12,888 nt of DNA from Actinomortierella ambigua (Eukaryota > Mortierellomycota > Mortierellomycetes > Mortierellales > Mortierellaceae), in assembly GCA_016098155.1 (NCBI GenBank), contig JAAAJB010000786.1, forward strand, positions 1-12,888, in the 5' to 3' direction. Made by a program: the position numbers and the translations under genes. Below the pieces are notes generated by a model. It was not told the origin of the DNA. It was given only the letters and a program-made list of their open reading frames with translations, and did not search any database. Positions 1 through 7,765 of the stretch are shown in pieces; position 1 is the first letter of the stretch, and each line of letters starts with the position of its first letter.

Positions 1-71
1 GCTGGCACCTGGAATCGAACCAGGATCGTCTCGGCCACAACGAGATATACTAACCATTATACTATGCCAGC
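1..71 (-). tRNA. tRNA-His (GTG anticodon)
   Basis: Read on the minus strand, this folds as a complete 71-nt cloverleaf. It has a 7-bp acceptor stem (GCTGGCA with TGCCAGC), a short D stem with wobble pairs, a 5-bp anticodon stem (TCTCG/CGAGA) and loop TTGTGGC. The T arm is CCTGG-TTCGATT-CCAGG. The anticodon GTG lies at plus-strand 36–38 and decodes histidine CAY codons. No intron and no encoded CCA are present, as usual for eukaryotes. The base before the acceptor stem (complement of position 72) is A, not G. The G-1 identity nucleotide of tRNA-His would therefore be added after transcription, as the eukaryotic enzyme Thg1 does. The discriminator base falls outside the window. Confidence 0.96.
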
Positions 72-1402
72 TATTTTGATGTTTCCGGTATTTCCCGTGT
101 CTCAGTTCAAGGAATTTTTCGGATCCCAAGCCACAATTTCGAGAAATTCCTAGTTGTCACATGTGGGATAACTCGCGGGGCGACCCCTTTATGTGTGACG
201 AAGGGTCCGTGGCCATGTGCACGAATTTTTTGGTTGAGCGTGCACCACATGTGGCCAATGCGGGGGAGGGGGAGGGGAGACGCGAACATCGGTCACGGGC
301 TGGAATTCAACATGTTGGAATCCGGTACGCGGTAGCCAGCGCACAGATGCCGATAATGCCAAGTTCAACTTGGAGACAGGCAAGAGTCCCTCCTGTGATA
401 GGACCACCAATGGCGACACTGAATCTCACTCGCGCCTCGCTGCAACAAGTCCAAACGCTGACCTGACCAACAGAGTTGCTTAATTGTCGCGTATCCTACG
501 TAAACAACAAGCATTTCTGAATGAAACGAAACGAAGGATGAACTACTTTGCAAGGCAATGAGCAATTGCTTAGTATGTTGGACCACACCGATCAGAGGAA
601 GAGAGAGGGAGAGAGAGGGAGAGGGCATGAGCTTCAAACAAGGTGGTCCAAAATTAGGCGTGGCGCGGTGAGCCTGTAATGATCGGTTCTCTTATGACTC
701 AATATATTGCACGTCAAAAAGGGCCAAATGTGACAAGGGTCGTTTTCAACAGCAATGTCCGAAGAACGGTCCGTCCATTTTCCCCCTTGAAGATATTACG
801 AGAGTTGGAGAAAAAAAAAGGAGACAGGAAACAGGAAATGGAGTGGCCGTTACCTTTGCTGGGCCACTCAATGGAATAGACAGTAAACGTGTGCGACAAC
901 GTGCCCTAATTTCGATGAGACCCTCCTTCTTTACCCCTCCTCTCTCTCTTTTTCCTCTCTCAGCTGCCAGTCTGATCTTCCTGGAAATCCGGCCCACTTC
1001 AAGCACAAAAGGGTGACAGCTGTGACAACGAATAAATCACCATACCCACAAGGCGTGGTGGAGAGATGCGCAGAGTGCCGTAAAAAGGAGGAAGAAGAAT
1101 AAATAGCCGGCATTCGTTTACTGCCGACCCTTGCACCCCGTGTACCTCTTTCATGTGATGGGAAGGCTTTTGGTCGCCACATTTTCGTTCGCTCCTAAAT
1201 ACTCCCGCTTGCTCTACCTGAATACCACAAAACCCTCTTTCCATATTTCCCATAACACAACAAGGTATTAGAAAGAAAGTTGATGTGTGATTAGAAAAAA
1301 AAAAGATAGCTGATGTCCTATAGTCATCATGTTGTATTCAACTATTGATCTTGTTCATGGAGCCTCCTTTCGACGCAGGTATTATTCTAACTCATAACTA
1401 GA
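72..1402. other. Intergenic region without a recognised gene
   Basis: About 1.3 kb between the tRNA and the cysteine-rich miniprotein. All frames give only short, low-complexity or compositionally odd translations with no recognisable domain and no convincing splice chain. It contains a G-rich patch near 262–278, a GA-repeat near 594–625, an A-run near 811–819 and another near 1295–1304. A TATA-like AATAAATAG lies near 1098–1106, about 300 nt before the miniprotein start. The right part is presumably the miniprotein promoter. This assignment is inference. Confidence 0.6.
594..625. repeat. GA-rich simple repeat
   Basis: An imperfect (GA/GGGA)n purine tract of about 30 nt in noncoding DNA. It translates to a serine/leucine-rich shadow reading frame on the other strand, which is not a gene. 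Confidence 0.8.
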
Positions 1403-1594
1403 ATGAAGGTTCTATTCATCTGCGTTTTTGCTTTCTTGGCAGGAGCTACTACTACCGTTGCCGCCTTACCTGTGGTGGAATGTGACAAGGTCTGTGGACA
1501 ACGGTGCCTGGACGAGTGCTTCGCCAAATATCCAGACAGAGAAGTGGACATCTTTGATTGCTTCTCGCTTTGCTGGCACGGAAACCCATATTAG
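1403..1594 (+). CDS. Small secreted cysteine-rich protein (63 aa), function unknown
   Basis: A single-exon 63-residue reading frame. It starts at an ATG with A at −3 and ends at TAG 1592–1594. Residues 1–21 form a clear signal peptide: Lys2, a hydrophobic core (roughly 3–14), then a small-residue Ala/Thr end, with likely cleavage after Ala20 or Ala21. The mature part is about 42 residues with six cysteines at 27, 31, 35, 39, 53 and 57, i.e. CX3CX3CX3C-X13-CX3C. The CX3C-X13-CX3C part matches the spacing of disulfide-stapled helical hairpins (alpha-hairpinin type), with one extra CX3C pair in front. An even cysteine count fits three disulfides in the secretory pathway. I do not recognise the family, and the role (effector, antimicrobial, cell-surface or other) cannot be told from sequence. 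No canonical AATAAA was seen just downstream. A spurious ORF is possible, but the signal peptide plus the cysteine pattern argue against it. Confidence 0.68.
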   Translation: MKVLFICVFAFLAGATTTVAALPVVECDKVCGQRCLDECFAKYPDREVDIFDCFSLCWHGNPY

Positions 1595-1988
1595 GTCCCC
1601 ACAGCCTCATCACCTCGCTCCCCCTTCACTTATAATATCCCTGATGAACAACGGCACCCTATACTCTAATTCTCATCATGGTGTTCAAGATAAAAAATGC
1701 TCGCTTGCACTGTTCGCCCATTTCCAACTCCCATAACCGTGTTCGTACAAGCAACGACCGTTGAACGCATGCTGACTGATGAGGAGTAAGTAGCAAGGGT
1801 CAGGAGGTACGATGCACTCCTTCCGAGCCCCATCAATTTTGAAAGGGGGTTGACAATGTCTCAGACGCGTGCTCAAAATCGATGTTTGACCTTCGCGCAA
1901 AGCCACCCCTCCTAGGGAGGTTTGTGTCATGCAAGAAAAAAAAAAGAAGGAAGCGACATTACTTTTTCCACGCTTGAACTACCACACC
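1595..1988. other. Intergenic spacer and presumed PBDC1-gene promoter
   Basis: About 390 nt between two same-strand genes. It should hold the miniprotein 3' end and the promoter of the next gene. An A-run at about 1936–1946 lies some 45 nt before the start codon. No coding sequence, RNA gene or clear promoter element was recognised. Confidence 0.55.
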
Positions 1989-2720
1989 ATGTCGTTGCCA
2001 AAGGCCGAGGATCTTGAGCAGTTGGAGGAGATTGGTATGGCAATGACCATTGAGCAACCATAGAACATGCATCAAGAATGAACCGGGGATTTTGGATCGG
2101 AATCATATTGACAAGGCAGAATCCCCCGTTTTTTTTAAACACCATTGTTTTATTTTTGGTTTTCTCTATCATCCCAATAGAGAAGCAGTGGGCTGTCAAG
2201 GCCATGCACCATGCCGAGACATATTTCAGCTTGCTGGAGGCCATGGATGGAAGCAAGCTGAAGCTGACCAAGTAAGGGCGATCTTTCTTTTTTTTCCTTC
2301 ATAAGCGGAAAAATTTCTACCAGATGCCTCCAAAAGAACCTTGTTGGGCTCACCTGCACGATTCGATTCTCTATTTCCCCATTGTTTTTTTCCCTCTTTG
2401 TTTCTCTTTGCTTTGGTAGGATCGATGATGAGATTTACAATGATTGGGTGGCCAGCTTTGGCCCTGACCTGCCACGGATCGACATTCTGGACGAGGATAA
2501 GGACTTCAAGTCGCCCGCCATGAAGGAGAAGTGGCGCAACTTTATTCAAAAGTACGAGGGCAAGGTCACCGACTACAACTTTGGATCGCTCCTTCGTATC
2601 GACGTGTCCCAGGACTACACAAGGGAGAACACCATGTTTGTCACTCGCATTCAGTTTTTGACTATCGAGATCGCTCGCAACAAGGCTGGCTTGAACCTTC
2701 AGCACTACAAGAAGAACTAG
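1989..2720 (+). CDS. PBDC1 / Ypl225w (Chp1) family protein, predicted eEF1A chaperone
   Basis: Three exons join in frame: 1989–2034, 2181–2271 and 2420–2720. Introns are 146 and 148 nt, with borders GTATGG…AATAG and GTAAGG…GGTAG. The product is 145 aa, near the usual family length. Residues 1–45 form an acidic, helical N-terminus. Then come the conserved IDDEIY segment (about 47–52), KWRNFIQKYEGKVTDYNFGSL (about 82–102), and the C-terminal TRENTMFVTRIQFLTIEIAR block (about 112–131). These are the signatures of the Polysacc_synt_4/PBDC1 family (PF04669). Despite the old family name, yeast Ypl225w is known as a ribosome-associated chaperone for newly made eEF1A; here that role is inferred by homology. 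The start is the first ATG giving the conserved N-terminus. Intron retention would hit a stop within a few codons. The poly(A) signal lies only 4 nt past the stop. The gene is convergent with the SulP gene, with 199 nt between stops. Confidence 0.9.
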
Positions 2721-2724
2721 ATGC

Positions 2725-2730
2725 AATAAA
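2725..2730 (+). terminator. Poly(A) signal of the PBDC1-family gene
   Basis: A perfect AATAAA four bases after the TAG stop, followed by an A/T-rich stretch. The 3' UTR would be very short. It is the only canonical signal near this stop on the plus strand. Confidence 0.65.
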
Positions 2731-2919
2731 ATATCATACATCTTACACAAGGCACAGGACAAAAGGGATGGGGAAAAGTTTTGGATGCATTGATTGTTCT
2801 TCTGCGGAAAAAAAAAATGCATGATATATGCTTTGAAACTTGTTGGGAAAGGATGAGTGAAGGAAAAAAAAAAAGGAGGAGAAAACAACAACGTCTATTT
2901 TGGGGTTTGAAATTTTACT
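2731..2919. other. Convergent 3' intergenic spacer
   Basis: This holds the 3' ends of the PBDC1-family and SulP genes, which run toward each other. It has A-runs near 2808–2816 and 2864–2874. No canonical poly(A) signal for the SulP gene was found on the minus strand. Confidence 0.6.
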
Positions 2920-5730
2920 CTAGACAGCATTGCTTCGCTGGGGGTTTGGCTGGGCCTCAACGCTATTCATGGCCTCACCCACGCGTCTGAAGAAGTGCGA
3001 GGAACCTCCAGCCTTGGCCATCAGACCACTCTTGATAAAGAGCTCGCGCGAGTCGTCTCGCAGCTTGACAAAATAGACGCTGATGTTGCGTGCATGGTAT
3101 GCATCGACGATCTCGAGCAGAATTTGGACCGCACTAAATCAAACGAGGTTGGAAAAAAAACATGAAGCATGTTAGGTACCCTTGATGGTTTTGCGATCCT
3201 CTCCCTCAATCCCCTATTCGAAGGGCGACATCGACACCTGATTCGTTACCTGGCATCTAGCGAGGGCATGTTCTCGACATCAAAAATGACGTGCGACACG
3301 GGGTTCAGGCGTGCTTCCTCCGATGGGTGGACGCTCATGTCACCAAAGACCTCGAGGCGGTGCAATCTGTCCTTCAGCTGGCCGGTGTTGGCAAAGTAGA
3401 GTGATTCCTCCACCTTGACGACCAAGACACCATCAATGTGCTCTGCGATGCCAGGATAGTCCTTGATAGGGCGGACTAGAGGGTAAGGAAGAAAAAGAAT
3501 AGAAATTTAGATGCAACCCGCGATTCGATATGCAACGAAGACCTGGGCATCCCCTTTACGAGTAGACAAAAGGAGGAAAGGAGGGCTGAAATGACATACA
3601 CTTGTCCCGAGTACCGCGCAGGCGGCCCATGATAGTGATTCTAGGATAGGTCGAGGTCTTGATGACGAGCAAGAAGGAGAGGGCAATAGCAATCATTGTG
3701 CCGACCTCCACCGAGACCGTGATAGTGGCGATAAAGGTCAAGAGCAGAAGCGAGAGATCCGACCAAGCCTGAATCTTCCACATGAGCTTGAACTCGTGAG
3801 GGAACTCGGAGAGCAACGACAGCGCTGCCACGCAAATGATGGACGCCAGCACCGCCTTGGGCAAATAGTAGAAGAAGGGCAGCAGGAACAGGATGGCAAC
3901 CAGGACAAATAGAGCCGTGATGAGACCAGCCAACTGCGTACGGGCACCAGCCTTGTCGTTGATCTTGCTACGGGCCATCGATCCAAAGGCGGGGATAGCC
4001 TGGAAGAGGCCGCCAAAGATATTGGCGACGCCCATGGCCACCAGCTCACGGTTCGGGCTAACTGAATAATTGTGCTTGGTAGCGTACTGCTTGGTGATCA
4101 CAATTGTCTCGACAAACCCAATGATGGAGATGAGGACGGAGATACCAATGAGCGAGCGCAAAGAGACGCCGTCAGGAGTGCGAGGGATCGAAGGCAACTG
4201 GATGCGACCAGCCTTCATCTCACCCAAGATACTGAGTCCATCCTTGTCCCAGCGGCAGACAGCTGTGAGGACAGTGAAAATGACAACACAGAGCAGGATT
4301 TCGGGCACAAACTGAATAAAGCCAACCTTGGATCGCTTCTTGTAGTTGCTCGCCGCAAGCAGGAAGGCAATGCTGCTGATCGAGACAAGGGCTGTGAGTA
4401 TGTGGATGTCGGCGATGTGTTTGCAGATAAAGATGAACTTGTCGACAGTCGACGACTCTTCACCAATACCAGCCTCTCCAGCAATGACCTTCAGTCCAAA
4501 GAGGGTGATCGACTGCTCAATGATAATGACTACTGCAACAGCCGTGATGAAACCCCGCAGCAGCGCACGCGACAGCACAGAGTCCAAGAAACCGAGGCGG
4601 AGCAAGCCCAGAAGAAAAGTGAAGAGGCCGACAAAGAGAGTAATCAAGCATCCAATGGCGAGACCGGCCATAGGGTCCTTGGAGTCACCCTGGTGCTGGG
4701 CAATGGTGGTGCCGACAAGCATGGAAACCAGTGCCTCAGGACCCACCGAGAGCTGCCGGGATGTCCCAAAAATGGCGTAGATAATGCCGGGAATGAAAGC
4801 GGCATACAGACCGTGGATCGGCTCTAGGCGGGCCAGTGCCGTAGCATAGGACAGACTCTGAGGCACAATCAGACAGGCAACCGTGAGACCTGCCACAAAA
4901 TCATGCCCAAAGCCATCCATCGAGTAGTGGGGGAGCCACCTCAGAACGGGAATGTAATATCGCAGGCGTGTCCTGAATGTTGTCCACGCATCTGCACCGG
5001 GAGCAACCTTGGGAACTTTGTTTTTTTTGGAAAGAGAAAAGATGTGCAATGATATTAGGAAATGCCCACATACCACACACATACGCACACACACACACAC
5101 ACACATACGCACACACACACACACACACAATCTGAGTCTACTTGTCTTGCTGTCCGCAACGTGTACACAAGGAAGAGTACACCCATGGGCGTGCAATGTG
5201 CACAATCGATCACTTATCACTTACAGAGGGCCTCATCTTCATCTGGCTGCTGCTGATAGCGGCCTCCACTGCCATGGCGAGCAAAGGGCGTACTCTCATC
5301 GACATCACTGTCTGAGCTGCTGTAGTAATCGTCGACTGGCGAGTACCTCTCTATGTCATCATGAGAGGTGGGCGAGTGGTGAGTTCGTGACCGTGAGCGT
5401 TCGGAATCGATAGCCGAGATAGGGGGAGGGAAGGGGAAAAGAGACCACCAAAGGCGCACACGCGGAGACAGGTGAATGAACAAAAAAGAAAGGGTCAGCG
5501 CCCCAATGTTCGTCACGGCGGATGGGATAGAAGGATCATGTATCCACATGTTAGACGTCATTGCCACATTCATCGCCAGCCATCAAAGACAAAAGTGCAG
5601 GATAGGGAGGAGTTTGCGAGACACGGTGGGCAAGTCAATGGGGTGAAGAGATGGGCCGTTACTTACGAGGGCTCGTTCCAGACGACCGGGCTTGCGGAGA
5701 AGCCCCTGTTCCCAGCAAGGACCGAGGCAT
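2920..5730 (-). CDS. SulP-family anion permease with C-terminal STAS domain
   Basis: A five-exon minus-strand gene, in coding order 5730–5667, 5350–5225, 5015–3600, 3475–3250 and 3133–2920. All junctions close in frame to give 681 aa, typical for SulP. Introns are 316, 209, 124 and 116 nt. Residues 1–95 are a soluble, Ser/Asp/Gln-rich N-terminus. From about 96 to 530 lie many hydrophobic segments, with SulP marks: VPQSLSYATALA (about 114–125), then LEPIHGLYAAF and VGPEALVSMLVG, and the NRELVAMGVANIFGG…AFGSMARSKIN block. Residues 536–675 are a STAS domain including YFANTGQL and the core DVENMPSLDAS (601–611). The protein should move sulfate or a related anion across a membrane. The VGPEA motif resembles the uncharacterised yeast YPR003C type more than Sul1/Sul2, so the substrate is uncertain. 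Its start is the first ATG outside the CT-rich leader, but an in-frame ATG at 5925 would add 65 residues. Confidence 0.92.
5074..5129. repeat. Interrupted (CA)n microsatellite inside SulP intron 2
   Basis: A 56-nt CA-repeat (TG on the gene's sense strand), interrupted twice by the same ACATACGC variant at 5079–5086 and 5103–5110. The exact 24-nt spacing points to a tandem duplication of a CA block plus its interruption. It lies inside the 209-nt intron 5016–5224 and so is not translated. Confidence 0.93.
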
Positions 5731-5960
5731 ATTGTGTTGGTGGTGATGCTTGGCAGGAGAGGAATTTAATGAGAATGAATGGGAGGAGAGGAAATGAAAT
5801 GGAATAGAGTACCACTGTGAGGAATGGAGGAACGGGAAGAGAGAAAGTAAAGAAGGAGGAGAGAGACAGAAAGGTGGAATATCTAAAAAGAAGGAAGGAA
5901 AAAAAAGCTTTTTTGATATACCCATCAGTTTGGGGGGGGGGGGGGAAGAAAGCGAAGGGA
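5731..5960 (-). promoter_or_regulatory. CT-rich leader / core promoter of the SulP gene
   Basis: The plus strand here is strongly purine-rich, so the SulP sense strand is a near-continuous CT tract up to the start codon. Such CT-rich tracts just upstream of starts are common around fungal transcription start regions. No clear TATA box or CACGTG sulfur-regulator site was seen. The tract includes a G14 run (5932–5945), which is C14 in the sense strand. Confidence 0.5.
5932..5945. repeat. G14 homopolymer run
   Basis: Fourteen consecutive G on the plus strand in the purine-rich leader of the SulP gene. Length calls in such runs are error-prone. Confidence 0.9.
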
Positions 5961-7264
5961 GAGGGGAAGAGGATGTACAATACAAAATGAGTGGTACCAC
6001 GACAAGATGAGGATGCAGAGTGGTGAGACTTGGGTGCGAGCAAAACAGGAAGGCAACCGAGCACAATGATCGACGATGCGGGGGATGCCAAGAAATCAAA
6101 AGGGGGGCACCGTGCAATGACGAACTTCCTTCTCTTTCTTTCCCTCTCTCTTTCTTTACTGGTGGCACACTGGACGCGACCGCGGCCCCGTTACTGCACC
6201 GATCTTCCACCATGACGATCCAGGCAGATTCTCTTCTTTCCATGCGCCATCGTAATGGTGACTGGGGTCGTCCTGCTTCTGTCCTTTCTCGAAGGGGCAC
6301 TTGCGATAACTGCATCCCACCTATAGCTTGCCCATCCGAACCTAGAATGACGCATCGACAGTGGCTATCTACCGTCCATGCACGCCACCCAAGGCACCGC
6401 ATCCTCCCCCCCCCCCACGATCTGCTGCAGTAGCAAGACTAAATAAAATAAAAGGGGTGTCACCAAGCAGCAAGAGCTACAGTGTGTGGAAGGATCCACG
6501 CGAAAGTCACCGCGTCCATTCTCCCCCTCTCCCCTTTATTTTATTGCAAATGAGCCAAAGTGGTGTTGGGTGTGATACCTCCCTGCTCCTCCTTCTTGCT
6601 AGGATCCGAGGAGCTAAGGCGAGGGAGGAGGAGAAAAAAAGAGTCGGAGAGGTGGGGTGGGGAACTGGAGAGGAGGAGGGGTGAGGAGAGAGGCGGATGC
6701 ACGGACACATTATTAGGGCAGGGTGGTGATTAGGATGGTCGGCCGTTGGAGCTACTTTGACCGTTAGAATCACCACTGATTTGTGGTGTTATCAAGGCGC
6801 ATTGTTCTTTTTCGTTCACTTCACTCTATAGCTCTCACTTTGCTGGCTCTCTGTCTCCCCTACTCACTCCTACGACCTGCTATGGACAAGGGTGTGTGTG
6901 TTTGGAGCGTGGACTGGTGGTGATGGTGGTGGTGTCTGTGTTATGTGTGTATGTCGGGAAGTGTTTCTCCTGTTCAATGTTATATGCATGGGTCCTGCTG
7001 GATGTTCCTCCGCCTGCGTGCATCCCCGCATCTCCGCATCCCCTCGCTTTCTGCTGTTACTCACTGTCCGCTGCTTTCTCTCTGCCTATCTCTTGCACTC
7101 GGGGAGCACACAAAGTTAAGAAAGAAGAGACAGAGAAAAAGGAGGAGGGGGGAAGGAGAGGGGGTAGAAGGAGAGGGAAGCCCATGTCTTTTTGTCTTGT
7201 TTGCTGCTGGTGTGGTGTGGGTGGTGTGTTTGTGTTTGTATTGTGAGTGTGTGTGTTCAATACA
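5961..7264. other. Central part of the divergent SulP–Sec2 intergenic region
   Basis: About 1.3 kb with no gene I can support. It contains a C11 run (6406–6416), A/T patches near 6438–6451 and 6535–6547, and a purine-rich tract near 6605–6690. GT-rich stretches lie near 6891–6955 and 7205–7258. A plus-strand frame around 6211–6433 starts at an ATG in good context and has a CDNC motif, but it shows no domain or conserved look. The region probably carries the promoters of both flanking genes. Confidence 0.5.
6406..6416. repeat. C11 homopolymer run
   Basis: Eleven consecutive C in noncoding DNA between the divergent genes. Confidence 0.85.
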
Positions 7265-7347
7265 AGGTTTGTTCATCGTTGTTTTCCATCTACCTTCTTC
7301 TCATCTTCTTCCATCCTTCTCCCCCCCCCCCACGTTTGTCCACATAC

Positions 7348-7381
<34 letters not shown>

Positions 7382-7700
7382 ACTCCTCCTCGTCTTCCTA
7401 CACTTTCCCTTTTCCCTTGCTCACTCTTTCCATCGCCTCTTCCTCCTTCCTCTCCCTTGTCTTTTCCGTGCGCAGTGTGCTGTGTGTGTAGCTGTTGAGT
7501 TGTCCAAACAACCGCACGAAATAGAATCTCGCCCTTCGCCTCATCGCACCACCTGAACTCTCCCCTTCTCTTTCTCTCTCTCGGTCCCTTCTCTTGCACT
7601 CGCTCTTTGTTCTCTTTCTTTCGCTCTCCCTCTCTTTCCTTTCTCTCTTTTCTCTCTCCCTCTGCTCCCATCCTCTTTCCCGCGAAATCCATCTCATCGC
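7265..7700 (+). promoter_or_regulatory. CT-rich leader / core promoter of the Sec2-type gene
   Basis: Roughly 430 nt of CT-dominated sequence on the sense strand, including C11 (7321–7331) and a TCC repeat (about 7346–7391). It ends about 65 nt before the start codon, after which the sequence turns A/C-rich (…CACAATCGAG-ATG). It mirrors the leader of the divergent SulP gene. A transcription start within or just after the tract is likely, by analogy with other fungal promoters. Confidence 0.5.
7346..7391. repeat. (TCC)n simple repeat
   Basis: An imperfect TCC/CTT triplet array in the CT-rich leader of the Sec2-type gene, just after the C11 run. Confidence 0.85.
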
Positions 7701-7765
7701 CACGAGCAAGCCATCCATCCATCCAACAAACACAACAGTTGAACACAAAGGAAAACACAATCGAG

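Noticed and set aside
161..637. Overlapping short frames on both strands left of the miniprotein
   Set aside because: They have low-complexity or random-looking translations, no domains and no splice partners.
1379..1401. A GT…CTAAC…TAG stretch just before the miniprotein ATG, resembling an intron
   Set aside because: It is only 23 nt, far too short for spliceosomal removal, and it is not needed for the reading frame.
3160..3174. A short inverted repeat (AACATG-AAG-CATGTT) in SulP intron 4
   Set aside because: Arms of only 6 bp with a 3-nt loop in an intron are within chance expectation, and there is no matching partner elsewhere.
4072..4827. A 251-residue plus-strand frame antisense to the SulP gene
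   Set aside because: It mirrors the conserved SulP exon, has no domain, and exists because of codon bias in the real gene.
5074..5129. Regularly spaced repeated units suggestive of a CRISPR-like array
   Set aside because: It is a CA microsatellite with one duplicated interruption. There are no unique spacers, and the context is eukaryotic.
6020..6433. A plus-strand frame with an internal ATG in good context and a CDNC motif
   Set aside because: There is no recognisable domain and only a single short cysteine pair. It ends in a C11 run and lies in low-complexity intergenic DNA. A zinc-cluster regulator would need six patterned cysteines.
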